64,000 nucleotides of DNA, from NCBI GenBank assembly GCA_016712565.1, contig JADJQU010000003.1:62001-126000 (forward strand), in the 5' to 3' direction. This DNA comes from Planctomycetota bacterium (GTDB lineage Bacteria; Planctomycetota; UBA1135; GCA-002686595). The notes beneath the pieces are model-generated. The model was not told the origin of the DNA and made no database searches. It saw nothing but the letters and a program-made list of their open reading frames with translations. Position 1 is the stretch's first letter. The number at the start of each line of letters is the position of its first letter. Of this stretch, positions 32,350 to 42,133 are shown piece after piece. The position numbers and the translations under genes were made by a program.

Positions 32350-32391
32350 GGCCCCGAGCAGCGCCGGCCCGCCTCGGGGCCTTTGGTTTTT
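32350..32391 (+). terminator. Rho-independent terminator of the ACIII-oxidase operon
   Basis: GGCCCCGAG (32350-32358) and CTCGGGGCC (32373-32381) form a perfect 9-bp stem, followed by TTTGGTTTTT (32382-32391). It is the clearest intrinsic terminator in the window. Confidence 0.85.
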
Positions 32392-32587
32392 CGGGCGGAT
32401 TCCCGCGGAATTCTTGTGCTCGCCCGTGGGCACCTGCCCCTGCCCCGCGGCCCTGTGGCGGCGGGCGCGGATCGCGCGCAGGTGAGGGGAGCGGACCGGG
32501 CACGTTCTCCGCGGAGGACCGCGATCTGCCGCGGTCGCGCGGGAGCCCATGCGCCGCGCCGGCCGGTGCCCTTCTAGAATCGCAAGC

Positions 32588-34036
32588 ATGGCTGAGACGC
32601 TCACTCCCTTCGACAGCGGCGCCGCGCGCAAGCCGCGTTGGGGGGACGAGTGCTCGGTGCGCTTCGAACGCCTGGACGAGCGCGGCCACAGCGTGGGGGA
32701 GGTGGGGGACTTTCGCCTCTTGGAGCGCGGCGGGGCCCTGGGCGCCCTGGCTCGCGTGCGCGTGCTCTCCCGCCGACGCTCGGACCTGGAAGTCCGCACG
32801 CTCGAGGTGCTGGAGCCCGGTCCCCACACGGTGCCGGCCCGCTGCGTCCACCACGGGGTCTGCGGCGGCTGCACCTTCCAGGCCACGGCCTACGGAGCTC
32901 AACTGGAGTTCCGGGCCCGGGCGCTCCAGGAGGTGCTGTCGGCCGCCGGCGTCGCCCATGGCCTCGACGAGGTCGTGGCCTCGCCCGAGGTCTGGAACTA
33001 CCGCAACAAGATGGACTTCACGTTCGGCACGCGCCGCTGGAGCGAAGTCGCGGGAGCCGACGTCTGTCCGGGGGCGCTGACCCTGGGCCTGTTCCCCCGC
33101 GGCGTCCATTCCAAGGTGCTGGAGATCCGCCGCTGCGAAATCGCCTTCGGTGCCGCGGCGGCCATCGTGGAGAGCACCCGGCGTCTGGCCCGTGATCTCT
33201 GCTTCGATGCCTACGACACCGTGGCCCAGGGGGGCTTCCTGCGCCATCTGCTCCTGCGCCGCTCCTGGGCCGACGGCGAGATCCTGGCCGCCCTGGTGAC
33301 GACGGCGGAGGCTCCCGCGGCCGGGCCCGAGGCCTTCGCGGCCCTGGTGGAGGCGCTCGCCGCCGCCCACCCCGAGGTCACGACCTGGGTCCAGTTGGTG
33401 AATCCCGGCCGCGCCCTGGTGGCCGTGGGGGAGCGCGAGATCGTGCTGCGCGGTCGCGGCGCGATTCGCGAGCGACTGGCGGGCCACGACTTCGAGGTCC
33501 GCGCGGGGAGCTTCTTCCAGGTCAACACGCCCGCGGCCGAGGCCCTGATCGAGCGCGTGCTCGCGGCGGCGGACGTCCGGCCGGGAGACGTGATCCACGA
33601 CCTGTACTCCGGGTGCGGGACGATCTCCCTGGCCCTGGCCCGCCGCGCCGGTCCTGGCGCGCGCGTGCACGGTTTCGAGTGGGTGGAGAGCGCCGTCCTG
33701 GCAGCTCGGGAGGCCGCGTCCCGCAATGGTCTCGCCGACGTGGTGTTCCACGCCGGGGACGTGCTGGACACCTGGCGCGCCGAACACGGCCGCGCGGCGG
33801 CCGACGTGGTCGTGGCCGACCCGCCGCGGGCCGGGCTGCACCCCAAAGTGGCCGCGGCGTTGGCCGCCTCCACGGCCCGGAGCATCGTCCTGGTGGCCTG
33901 CGAGGCCCGCTCGGGCGCCCGGGACGCCGCGCTGCTGCTCTCCGCAGGCTGGTCCCTGGAGCGGGTCCTGGCCGTGGACCTTTTCCCGCACACCCCGCAC
34001 CTGGAATGCGTGTTCGCGTTCCGTCGCAAGCCGTGA
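32588..34036 (+). CDS. rlmD: Class I RNA (uracil-5-)-methyltransferase, RlmD/RumA-like
   Basis: A 482-residue protein of the TrmA/RumA family, which methylates uracil C5 in rRNA or tRNA. The iron-sulfur ligands appear as C-x5-C-x2-C in RCVHHGVCGGCTFQ plus a fourth Cys in IRRCEIAFG. SAM motifs are FFQVNTPAAEALIE, HDLYSGCGTISLAL and VVVADPPRAGLHP. The catalytic Cys is in IVLVACEARSGARDAAL. A TRAM-like segment lies at the N-terminus. Assignment to RlmD specifically, rather than RlmCD or a paralogue, is tentative. Its stop overlaps the GTG of the next small gene. Confidence 0.88.
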   Translation: MAETLTPFDSGAARKPRWGDECSVRFERLDERGHSVGEVGDFRLLERGGALGALARVRVLSRRRSDLEVRTLEVLEPGPHTVPARCVHHGVCGGCTFQATAYGAQLEFRARALQEVLSAAGVAHGLDEVVASPEVWNYRNKMDFTFGTRRWSEVAGADVCPGALTLGLFPRGVHSKVLEIRRCEIAFGAAAAIVESTRRLARDLCFDAYDTVAQGGFLRHLLLRRSWADGEILAALVTTAEAPAAGPEAFAALVEALAAAHPEVTTWVQLVNPGRALVAVGEREIVLRGRGAIRERLAGHDFEVRAGSFFQVNTPAAEALIERVLAAADVRPGDVIHDLYSGCGTISLALARRAGPGARVHGFEWVESAVLAAREAASRNGLADVVFHAGDVLDTWRAEHGRAAADVVVADPPRAGLHPKVAAALAASTARSIVLVACEARSGARDAALLLSAGWSLERVLAVDLFPHTPHLECVFAFRRKP

Positions 34037-34263
34037 AGGTGCCCGGCGAGCGCGAGGGACCGCCCGGGGGCCGGGCGGACAGCCCCAGGCCCCCCGGCCC
34101 GGCCTCCCCCTATGGCGGGCTGTGCGCCTCCTGCCGCCACGGCCGGACGATCCGCTCCGAACGCGGATCCGTGTTCGTCCTGTGCGAGCGCGCCAAGCTG
34201 GACCCGCGCTTTCAGCGCTATCCCCCGCAGCCCGTGGTCGCCTGCGATGGATTCGAGCGATAA
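34033..34263 (+). CDS. Small conserved-looking cysteine protein
   Basis: A 76-residue protein starting at GTG, overlapping the methyltransferase stop (GTGA). A Pro/Gly-rich N-terminus is followed by a compact module: LCASCRHGRTIRSERGSVF, then VLCERAKLDPRFQRYPPQP and VACDGFER at the end. The four cysteines (CxxC, then C, then C) are arranged like a small zinc ribbon. No function is known to me; the overlap with an RNA methyltransferase gene and the basic content suggest nucleic-acid binding, which is inference only. Confidence 0.7.
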   Translation: MKVPGEREGPPGGRADSPRPPGPASPYGGLCASCRHGRTIRSERGSVFVLCERAKLDPRFQRYPPQPVVACDGFER

Positions 34264-34273
34264 TCGGGCCCCC

Positions 34274-34849
34274 ATGGAGCAGGAACTTTTCGTCGCGCAG
34301 GGCACGCTGCTCGCGGCGAGCCCGGACATGCTCGACCCGAATTTCATGCACTCGGTGGTGCTGATTTGTCAGCACACGGCCGAGGGCGCCTACGGACTCG
34401 TGGTCAATCGGCCTTCCGGCCACAAGACGGCCGAGGTGCTGGCCGACCACCCCCTGTGGTCCATCGCCGACGCCGAGCTGTTTTTCGGCGGGCCGGTGAG
34501 CCTCAACCAGCTGCAGCTGCTGCACAAGCTGGGCGACACGCCCGTTCCCGGGGGCATGGCCATCCTGCCCGACGTCTACGTGGGCGGCGACCTGGACCGC
34601 GCCGCCCAATGGTGGCTCGACGTGCCGGCCTCGGCCCATGCCGGCCTGCGTCTCGTGGTGGGATACTCGGGCTGGGGCGCGGGGCAGTTGGAGAGCGAAC
34701 TGGTTCGCGGCTCCTGGATCCCGGCCCCGGGCAGCTCGGAGCTGATCTTCATGGAGGAGCCCAAGCACATCTGGCGCGCGGTGCTGCGCTCCCTGGGGAA
34801 GGACGCCGAGGGTCTCGAGGACCTTCCGCCCGACCCCCAATGGAACTAG
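34274..34849 (+). CDS. YqgE/AlgH family protein (UPF0301)
   Basis: A 191-residue protein. Family features are GTLLAASPDMLDPNFMHSVV, GAYGLVVNRPSG, FFGGPV and VVGYSGWGAGQLESELVRGSW. The biochemical role of the family is not established. It starts 10 nt after the small Cys gene. Its TAG stop coincides with the first bases of repeat copy B, so the repeat may have supplied or replaced the gene's 3' end. Confidence 0.9.
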   Translation: MEQELFVAQGTLLAASPDMLDPNFMHSVVLICQHTAEGAYGLVVNRPSGHKTAEVLADHPLWSIADAELFFGGPVSLNQLQLLHKLGDTPVPGGMAILPDVYVGGDLDRAAQWWLDVPASAHAGLRLVVGYSGWGAGQLESELVRGSWIPAPGSSELIFMEEPKHIWRAVLRSLGKDAEGLEDLPPDPQWN

Positions 34850-35012
34850 TGTCCTATTCCAGAAGTACGCCGCCAAACTCGGCCCGCCTGCGGCTCCCTG
34901 GCTGCGTTGCCTCTCCTCCGAGTGTTGCAGTGAACACGCGTCGTCGCGGCGCCTTGCCAGGAATCCGCATTCAGGCCGCCTTTGCCAACGTACTTCTGGA
35001 TCACGACACTAG
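34846..35012. repeat. Hairpin repeat element, copy B
   Basis: A 167-nt element with inverted ends at 34846-34869 and 34989-35012 (outer CTAGTGTC/GACACTAG, inner CAGAAGTACG/CGTACTTCTG; three mismatches). The core CTCCTCCGAGT and ACGCGTCGTCGC match copy A. The inner stem is GTGTT/AACAC, where copy A has GTATT/AATAC, a compensatory change. It lies exactly between the YqgE stop and the AsmA-like gene. Confidence 0.75.
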
Positions 35013-35016
35013 GGAG
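35011..35016 (+). promoter_or_regulatory. Ribosome binding site of the AsmA-like gene
   Basis: AGGGAG lies 6 nt before the ATG at 35023 and fixes that start. Its first two bases are the last two bases of repeat copy B. Confidence 0.6.
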
Positions 35017-35022
35017 ACCCCC

Positions 35023-38000
35023 ATGAGCGACCTACCGAACCCGGCCCAGGCCCCGTCGTCTCCCCAGCCCGGGCCGATCTCGGCTCCTCGCCGCGGTCTC
35101 CTATCCTTTCTGTTCCGGACGCCCCTGGGCCTGTGCGTGTCCCTGCTGGGCTTCCTGGCGGTCCTGACGCTCTTCGCGCCCACCCTGGCAGGTTCCCTGG
35201 CCCCCGGTCGGGCGTCGGCCTGGTTCGACGAGCGCTACCAGGGGCGGTTGAAGGTCGAGAGCGCGAACCTGGCCTGGTTCGCGGAGCAGTCCCTGGAGGG
35301 CGTCGAACTGCTCGACCCCTCGGGTGCCTCCGTGGCCAAGGTCCAGGTGCGCCTGCAGAGCCTGTGGTCCCTGGTCACGGGTGGGGGAACGCGCATCGGC
35401 AAGGTGCTCGTGGTGGCGGAGGCGTCCCTCGCGGCGGATGCGTCGGGTCGCACGAACTTGGACGCGGCCCTCGCGCCTCGCGGCAGGGCGGGGGACGATC
35501 CCGCGGGGCAGCGGCCCGAGGACCAGGACGGCGGCGCATCCGAGTCGGGCTCCGCGGCCCGCGACCTGGACCTGGACCTGGACCTGAGGGTGAGCCGGCT
35601 CGTCTGGAGCGACGAGCGCACGCGGGCCCAGGGCCAGCCCTTCGAGATCCAGGATCTGACCCTCACTTGCACCGTCAAGCCCGGGGAGCCCCTGGTGGCC
35701 AAGCTCGCCGGCCGCCTCTCGGGCAGTGCCGGCGGCAGCCTGGGGCTGGACGCGCGGATCGAGCACCCCTTCGACGCGCCCTCCTCCAGCACGCCGCCGG
35801 CGGCGGAAGTGTCGGGGAGGATCGAACGCTTCCCCGTGCCATTGCTCGACGCCCTGGCGCGCCAGGGCGGCAAGCTCCAGGGACTGCTGGGCGAGGAGGT
35901 GTCGCTCGATCTCACGGCGCGGGGCACCCTCGAGCAGGGCAGCTTCGACCTGCGAGTGGACGCGCCGCTCGCGCAAGTGCGGGCGGAGGCCAAATTCGAC
36001 GCCGGCGTGCTGCGCTCCGTGGGCGAGGGCCTGCGCGCCGAACTGGAACTCTCCCAGGCGTTCGTCGACGCCACCCTCGCCGGGCGGCTCCCCGCGGGCG
36101 CGAGCTTGACTCGCATCGAGGACCCTGCCGCTCCGCGCGTGGTGCTCGCCCTGCCGGCCTTCGAGCTGCCCCTGGGCGCGTACCTCGAGGCGAACGCCCG
36201 GGGCGAGGGCCAGGCCGCCCTGCGGGCCCTGCTCGCGGGCACGCGCGCACAGCTCGCCGCCCGGCTCGGGTCCTGGGATTTCGCCGACCCCGCGCGTCTC
36301 TCCGGCACGCCGTCGATCGGCGTGCGAGCCCTCACGATCGACGGCGACCTGTCGGCCGTGGACCTGGAGTCCAGCCTGCGCGCGCGGGGGGAAGTGAGCA
36401 CCCCCGGCGGCCCCGCGGGAGCTTCCGCGCTCGAGCTCGGGCTGAGCTGGCGCGGCGGTGCGACGGTGGCGAGCTTCGCTCCCGCGGGCGCACTGGAGCC
36501 CGTGCGCTGGACGCTGCGCATCGATCAATGGCCCACGGCGTTCGTCGATGCCCTGGCCCAGGGGCAGGGAGACGTGACGCGCGCCTTGGGCGATCGGGTG
36601 GACGGTTCCCTGACGGGGGAGGCTTCCCTCGACGCCGCGGACAACTCGGACCTCCAGTGGGCGACGATCGGAACGCGCTGGCGGGAACTCGCGCGCCGCG
36701 TCCATGCCACCTGCGAGCTCAAGCTGCGCGGCACGCCGAAGGGGGAGGGGCTCACGGCCCTGGGAGGCGCGAAGTTCTCCCTGGATTCCCTGGGCGCCAC
36801 GCTCGCGCTCGCGCCCGGGAAGCCGGTCGACCTTCGGGCGCACGCGCAGTACGCCACCCCTTCCGCGGGACGCTTCGAACTGGCCGCGAGCGTGGCCGAG
36901 TGCTTCGCGGACGACGCGCGGAAGACGCCGCCGCGCTTCGACGTGAAGTCCAGCGCCACGGGCCTGCCGGTGGGCGTCGCGGGTGCTCTCAGCGGTCAGG
37001 GCGCGAAGCTTGAGCAACTGCTCGGCTCGTCGTTGAATTTCGCCGTCCAGGCAGGGGGAACCCTGGACGCAGGAACCGTGAACATCGGCCTCACCGGCGA
37101 GCGCACCCACGTGCTCCTGGCCGCGCGGCTCGAAAACGGCGTGCTGAGCTCGAACGGCGGTTCCTTGCTGCGAGCGACCTTGGCTCCCGAGGGCCGGCTG
37201 CTGCACGAGTTGCTCGACGACAAGCTGCCCGCGGGGACGCGTCTCGTGTTCACCCAGGGCCGCGGCGCCCTCGACGTCAGCGTGGCCTCGGTGTCCGTGC
37301 CCCTGGGCGAATTGCTGGAACTCGGGCGCTCCAAACCGGAGGCCCTGGTGGCGACGCTGCTCGCCAAGTCGAGTTGCGCCGCCACGGCCTCCCTGGGCCC
37401 ATTCGAGTACCTGGACGACAAGCTCGTCGCCGCGGGAACGCGCATCGGGGAGCTCACGCTGCAGCTTGGAATGCAGCTCTCGCCCCAGGACGGCCGCGCG
37501 CCCCTGCGCGTCACCCTGCAGGCCACCTCGCCCGCCTTCGGCACCGCGCCGCTCCTGTTGGAGCTGGACGCGCCCCACGCGCCGAGTCTCCTCTCCGCGG
37601 CCCAGGGCGCCGACTTCGAACCACTGGTCGTGCGCGCGACGTGTGAAAACTTCTCGACTGCGCTGCTCGATGCCTACGCGGGCGGCGCGCTGCAGGGTGC
37701 CCTGGGGCCCCAGCTCTCCCTGGAGCTCCAGGCGGGCCTGGCGCAACCCTCGGACGGTCCCTTCCGACTGGACGTCACGCTGGGACTCTCGGGAGCGAGC
37801 GGTGCCTCGAAGGTCACGCTCGGGGCCCGCGCACTGGATCCCCTGAATCTGCGGGCCGCCCCGGACAAGCGCCGCACCCCCGGCGTGCCGCCGGAGCTCG
37901 ACGTGAACCTCGAAGTGAGCGGCGCCGGCGCGCTGACGGCCTTCGCGCCCGAGGGTTCACGGGAGCTGGCGCGGCAGCTGATCGGGGACAAGATCGCGGG

Positions 38001-39465
38001 GCGCATCCAGGTGAGCGCCAGTGCCGCGGACGCCGCGGCGGCGGAGGTGGTTCTGAACGCGGGTTCGATCTCCCTGGACGGAGCGGCTGACTTCCGCGGC
38101 GGGATGGTCTCCTCGAGCCCCCAGCGGCCGATCCTGTTGCGCGTGGCCCCGAGCCGCGAGGCCGTGGCCCGCTCCCTGGCGGGGAAACTGCCCGAGGGTG
38201 CGAGCCTGGTGCTCGCCGAACAGGGCGGCGTGTTCCAGGTGGAACTGGCGGGGCTCTCGATCCCCGTGGCACGTTTCCTGGCCGCCGAGCCCGCGGTCGC
38301 CGCCGCCGAGCTCGTGGCGAACACCGCGGCGCGGCTCGAGGCCACGCTGCCCACCCTGGTCTACACCCACCCGCCCGCGGCCCCCGCGGCCGGCAGAGCC
38401 CCATCTCCCGGAACGTCGGTGACCCTGCGCGGCGTTCGGCTCCAGGCCCAACTGGCTCTCGGCCAGCCGGCGAAGGTGGATGTGACCGGCGCCGTGGACG
38501 CCGAACCGCCGGGGGCCGTGGAGGCCCACGTGGTGGTCGAAGGCCCGGGGGGCTTCCTCGTGGAACCCCTGCCCGCCGGCTCGCGCGCCCGGCTCAGCGC
38601 CCGCCTGTCGCACTTTCCGTCGGCCCTGGTGGATGCCCTGGCCGCCCAGGACGGCTTGATCGTGGACGTGCTGGGCCCGGAACTGGAGGCGGTGGTCCAG
38701 GGCGTGTGGCCCGATTCCGCGGGCGAGCCGATCCGCGCGGAGCTGCGCTCCCAGCTGGGCGACGTGGCGTTGACCAGCAGTCTCGCGGACGGCGTGATCC
38801 AGAGCCAGGGGGACCAGGGGCTCGACGCCAAGGTCGGTCTCACGCCGCTGTTTTCCAAGCGCATCGTCGGATCCCTGGTGCCCCTGTTCGTGCAGCTGCG
38901 GCAGGACGATCCGACCCAGCGCACGCTGCTCACCGGCCGCAATCTGTCGCTGCCCATGGACGCCGATCTCTCGAAGCTCTCGGGCGATCTGGTGCTCGAC
39001 CTGGGCGCCGTCGAGTACGAGCTGCTGCCCGGGCTGAAGCAAGTGCTGGCCCTCACCGGCACGGAATCGCCGGCGGCCCGGAGCACCGTGGTGAAGCCCA
39101 TCGCGATCCGCATCCTGAATGGCGTCGCGCGCTACGACGCGATCCCGGTGAAGATCTCGGGCCGCGACGTGATCTTCCGCGGGCAGGCGGACCTGGCCCA
39201 GAAGAGCTTCGAACTGGCGTTCAACCTGCCCCTCGAACTCCTGGGCTCCAAGGTCGAGTCCAAGCTCGAGGAAGTGCGCGAGTACCTGGACCCCAAGACG
39301 GAAGTGCCGCTCGAACTCTACGGTTCGTGGACCAGCCCCCGCGTGCGCCTGGGCAAGGGCTTCCTGGAGAAGGCGCTCAAGCAGGCCGGCGCAGGAGCCT
39401 TGGAACGGGGCCTCGGCGAACTGCTCGGCGGCGGCAAGAAGAAGAAAAAGAAGCAGGACGGATGA
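35023..39465 (+). CDS. Large AsmA-like/TamB-like membrane-anchored protein
   Basis: A 1480-residue protein. One N-terminal membrane helix (about residues 36-57) follows a short Pro-rich cytoplasmic tail; the rest is a long periplasmic array of beta-strand segments. Repeating units such as LELDAPHAPSLLSAAQ, PVALLDALARQGG-like blocks and SLDLTARGTLEQGSFDLRVD recur about every 150-200 residues. The C-terminal part (FRGQADLAQKSFELAFNLPL) is AsmA-C-like, ending in a Lys-rich tail. Proteins of this type are proposed to bridge the envelope and move lipids. Its stop overlaps the radical SAM gene by 4 nt. Confidence 0.78.
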   Translation: MSDLPNPAQAPSSPQPGPISAPRRGLLSFLFRTPLGLCVSLLGFLAVLTLFAPTLAGSLAPGRASAWFDERYQGRLKVESANLAWFAEQSLEGVELLDPSGASVAKVQVRLQSLWSLVTGGGTRIGKVLVVAEASLAADASGRTNLDAALAPRGRAGDDPAGQRPEDQDGGASESGSAARDLDLDLDLRVSRLVWSDERTRAQGQPFEIQDLTLTCTVKPGEPLVAKLAGRLSGSAGGSLGLDARIEHPFDAPSSSTPPAAEVSGRIERFPVPLLDALARQGGKLQGLLGEEVSLDLTARGTLEQGSFDLRVDAPLAQVRAEAKFDAGVLRSVGEGLRAELELSQAFVDATLAGRLPAGASLTRIEDPAAPRVVLALPAFELPLGAYLEANARGEGQAALRALLAGTRAQLAARLGSWDFADPARLSGTPSIGVRALTIDGDLSAVDLESSLRARGEVSTPGGPAGASALELGLSWRGGATVASFAPAGALEPVRWTLRIDQWPTAFVDALAQGQGDVTRALGDRVDGSLTGEASLDAADNSDLQWATIGTRWRELARRVHATCELKLRGTPKGEGLTALGGAKFSLDSLGATLALAPGKPVDLRAHAQYATPSAGRFELAASVAECFADDARKTPPRFDVKSSATGLPVGVAGALSGQGAKLEQLLGSSLNFAVQAGGTLDAGTVNIGLTGERTHVLLAARLENGVLSSNGGSLLRATLAPEGRLLHELLDDKLPAGTRLVFTQGRGALDVSVASVSVPLGELLELGRSKPEALVATLLAKSSCAATASLGPFEYLDDKLVAAGTRIGELTLQLGMQLSPQDGRAPLRVTLQATSPAFGTAPLLLELDAPHAPSLLSAAQGADFEPLVVRATCENFSTALLDAYAGGALQGALGPQLSLELQAGLAQPSDGPFRLDVTLGLSGASGASKVTLGARALDPLNLRAAPDKRRTPGVPPELDVNLEVSGAGALTAFAPEGSRELARQLIGDKIAGRIQVSASAADAAAAEVVLNAGSISLDGAADFRGGMVSSSPQRPILLRVAPSREAVARSLAGKLPEGASLVLAEQGGVFQVELAGLSIPVARFLAAEPAVAAAELVANTAARLEATLPTLVYTHPPAAPAAGRAPSPGTSVTLRGVRLQAQLALGQPAKVDVTGAVDAEPPGAVEAHVVVEGPGGFLVEPLPAGSRARLSARLSHFPSALVDALAAQDGLIVDVLGPELEAVVQGVWPDSAGEPIRAELRSQLGDVALTSSLADGVIQSQGDQGLDAKVGLTPLFSKRIVGSLVPLFVQLRQDDPTQRTLLTGRNLSLPMDADLSKLSGDLVLDLGAVEYELLPGLKQVLALTGTESPAARSTVVKPIAIRILNGVARYDAIPVKISGRDVIFRGQADLAQKSFELAFNLPLELLGSKVESKLEEVREYLDPKTEVPLELYGSWTSPRVRLGKGFLEKALKQAGAGALERGLGELLGGGKKKKKKQDG

Positions 39466-40339
39466 TCCGCTACGAGGGGACCCTCTTCCGACCGCCCTCG
39501 GAGGCGGACAGCCTGATCTTGCAGGCGACGATCGGCTGCAGCTACAACCGCTGCACCTTCTGCGCCATGTACCGCGAGAAGCGATTCCGCGTGCGCAAGC
39601 TGGACGAGCTCGTGGCGGAGATCCGTTGGGCCGCCGAGCGCGCGCCCTCCGTGCGCAAGGTGTTCCTGGCGGACGGGGATGCCTTGGTGGCGAAGAGCTC
39701 CTTCCTCGAGGCCCTGCTCGACCAGCTCGCCGCCGCCTTTCCGAATCTGGCGCGCGTGAGCTGCTACGCCTCGCCCCAGTCGCTCCAGGTGCGCAGCGAA
39801 GCCGAAATGGAGCGGCTCGCGCACAAGGGCCTGTCGCTCTACTACCTGGGCATCGAGAGCGGCCACGACGCCGTGCTGACCGCGCTCGAAAAGGGCGTCG
39901 ACGCGGCCGAGATGATCCGCGTGGCGAACAAGGCCCAGGACGCGGGCGTCAAGCTCTCGACCATGATCTTGCTGGGTGCCGGCGGGCGCGGCCTCTCCCA
40001 GGCCCACGCCCGCAGAGCGCCCGCGTGGTGAACGAGATCCAGCCGCGCTTCGTCAGCACGCTGGTGATGACTCCGGTGGAAGGCACGCCGCTGTTCGAGA
40101 GCGACCTGCGCGGCGAGGTGGACCATCTGGACGAAGTGGAACTCACGGCCGAGCTGCGGGAATTCGTGGCCGGTCTGGAGCTCCGCGCCAGCGTCTTCCG
40201 CTCGAACCATGCCTCCAATCGGCTGCAGCTCGCGGGCACGCTCCAGAAGGACAAGCCCGCGCTGCTGGCCAAGCTCGACCGGGCGCTCGCCGATCCGGAA
40301 CACGCGCCCTTCGTGCCCCGCTGGCTGCGGGGGCTGTGA
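39462..40339 (+). CDS. Radical SAM protein (one frame break)
   Basis: The N-terminal part reads SLILQATIGCSYNRCTFCAM, a C-x4-C-x2-C cluster motif typical of a radical SAM group related to COG1032, followed by SYRG-like YREKRFRVRKLDELVAEI and LYYLGIESGHDAVL. The frame breaks near 40010-40020: LLGAGGRGLSQAHA should run into SARVVNEIQPRFVSTLVMTP in another frame. One missing base there gives a 292-residue protein. The substrate is unknown. It is coupled to the AsmA-like gene; its stop is 3 nt from the convergent permease stop. The break is probably a sequencing error. Confidence 0.8.
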
Positions 40340-40342
40340 GGC

Positions 40343-42133
40343 TCAGAGCTTCAAGTCGAAGGCGAGCGGCAGCACGCACACCGCCACGGCCATCACCACC
40401 AGGTCCAGCAGCACGCCGAGCCTGAGGAAGTCCGCGAAGCGGTAACCGCCGGGCCCGAAGACCATCAAATTGGTCTGGTAGCCGAAGGGCGTGGCGAAAC
40501 CGCAGGAGGCGGCCACCATGACCGCGATCAGGTAGGGCTTGGGGTCGAGCCCCAGCGACGCCGTGGTGGCCATGGTGATCGGGTAGAGGATCGCCGCCGT
40601 GGCGTTGTTGCTCAGGAATTCCGTCAGCACCATCGAAGTGCCGTAGATCGCCACCAGGATCAGCCAGGGATTCGAACCGGTGGCCCCGATGGCGGTCTCG
40701 GCGATGGTTTTGGCGAGCCCGGTGCTGCGCATGGTCTCGCCCACGCCGAGCGCGGCCGCGATGGTCACCAAGATCTCCCAATCGATGCTGCGCCGCGCGC
40801 TCACGGCATTGCAGCAGCCGGTGACCAGCATCAGGGCCGCGGCAAGCATGCCCGCCTGCACCATGCTGAGCCACTCGAAGCCCGCCACGACCACCATGGC
40901 GGCCAGGATCGAGAGCGCGACCCAGGCGCGCTTGTGGTCCGGCGGCGTCGAACCTTCCAGGCGCGAGACCAGGAAGAAGTCCTTGCGGTTGCGCTGCTGG
41001 TCGGCGAACGAGGGGTGAGCCTCCAGGAGCAGCGTGTCGCCCACCTCGAGCACCACGTCGCCGATCTTCTTGTTGACGCGCTCGCCGCGGTGGCTCACGG
41101 CGATGACGGCGGCGTTGTAGACCGAGCGGAAACGGCCTTCGCGAATCGACTGTCCCACCAGGGGGCACTTGTTGGAGACCACGGCCTCGATCAGGCAGCG
41201 CTCCGAGCGCGGGGCGTCGAGCTTGTGCAGCTGATCGGTGGCGGGCCGCAGCCCGCGCACGCGCTGCAGATCCAGCATCGAGTCCACCACACCCACGAAG
41301 ACCAGCCGGTCGCCGCCGCTCAGGCGCTCGGTGGAGGCCACGGCCGGCAGGAGCCGCCCCTCACGCTCGATTTCCGCCAGGTACAGCCCCGGCAGGCCGC
41401 GCAATCCGGCACCCTCGATCGTCTTGCCGATCAGGGGGCTCGCCTCCTCGACCATCATCTCGATCGAGTATTGGCGCGAGTCTCCGGAAACCGCCACGGC
41501 CGAGGTGCGCGCCGGCAGGAGCCAGCGGCTGGTGAGCAGGATGAACCCCATGCCGGCGAGGGCGCAGGGGATTCCCACCCAGGCCGGATCGAACATCGAC
41601 AGGCCGTCGCGGTTCTTGGTCTCGGCCACGTGGAGGCCGTAGATCACCATGTTCGTGCTGGTGCCGATCAGCGTGCAGGTCCCGCCCAGGATCGTGGCGA
41701 AGGACAACGGCATGAACAGCTTCGAGGCCGGGATGCCCGTGCGTTTGGACAGGTCGGAGACCACCGGCAGGCACATGGCCACGATGGGCGTGTTGTTCAG
41801 GAAGGCCGACATCCCCGCCACGGGGAGCATCAGGCGTGCCTGGGCCCCGGCCACGGTGCGCGGCGAGCCGAGCAGGGGCCGGGTGATGAGCTCCATGGCC
41901 CCCGTGCGCGACAGGCCGGAGACCACCACGTAGAGCACCGCCACCGTGACCACGGCCTCGTTGCCGAGACCCTGCAGGAGTTTCCCGGCGTCCGGAAAGC
42001 TCTTCGAGAACAGGCCCGCCGTCAGGAAAATGACGACGGCCCCGAGCATGATCAGGTCGGACGCGAGGTTGCGCGCCATGGCGACCACCATGGCGACGAC
42101 GACCGCGAGCGTGAGCCAGGCTTCCCAGGACAT
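40343..42133 (-). CDS. SLC13/DASS-family permease with two TrkA-C (RCK_C) domains
   Basis: A 596-residue transporter with about 11-12 helices split around a cytoplasmic insert (about residues 215-390). The insert holds two RCK_C-type domains (LIGKTIEGAGLRGLPGLYLA and LVGQSIREGRFRSVYNAAVI). Helical halves carry ALFLNNTPIVAMCLPV-like and EFLSNNATAAILYPI sequences, the SNN motifs of sodium/dicarboxylate or sulfate symporters. The ion or substrate cannot be deduced. Its stop is 3 nt from the convergent radical SAM stop. Confidence 0.9.
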   Translation of the reverse strand: MSWEAWLTLAVVVAMVVAMARNLASDLIMLGAVVIFLTAGLFSKSFPDAGKLLQGLGNEAVVTVAVLYVVVSGLSRTGAMELITRPLLGSPRTVAGAQARLMLPVAGMSAFLNNTPIVAMCLPVVSDLSKRTGIPASKLFMPLSFATILGGTCTLIGTSTNMVIYGLHVAETKNRDGLSMFDPAWVGIPCALAGMGFILLTSRWLLPARTSAVAVSGDSRQYSIEMMVEEASPLIGKTIEGAGLRGLPGLYLAEIEREGRLLPAVASTERLSGGDRLVFVGVVDSMLDLQRVRGLRPATDQLHKLDAPRSERCLIEAVVSNKCPLVGQSIREGRFRSVYNAAVIAVSHRGERVNKKIGDVVLEVGDTLLLEAHPSFADQQRNRKDFFLVSRLEGSTPPDHKRAWVALSILAAMVVVAGFEWLSMVQAGMLAAALMLVTGCCNAVSARRSIDWEILVTIAAALGVGETMRSTGLAKTIAETAIGATGSNPWLILVAIYGTSMVLTEFLSNNATAAILYPITMATTASLGLDPKPYLIAVMVAASCGFATPFGYQTNLMVFGPGGYRFADFLRLGVLLDLVVMAVAVCVLPLAFDLKL

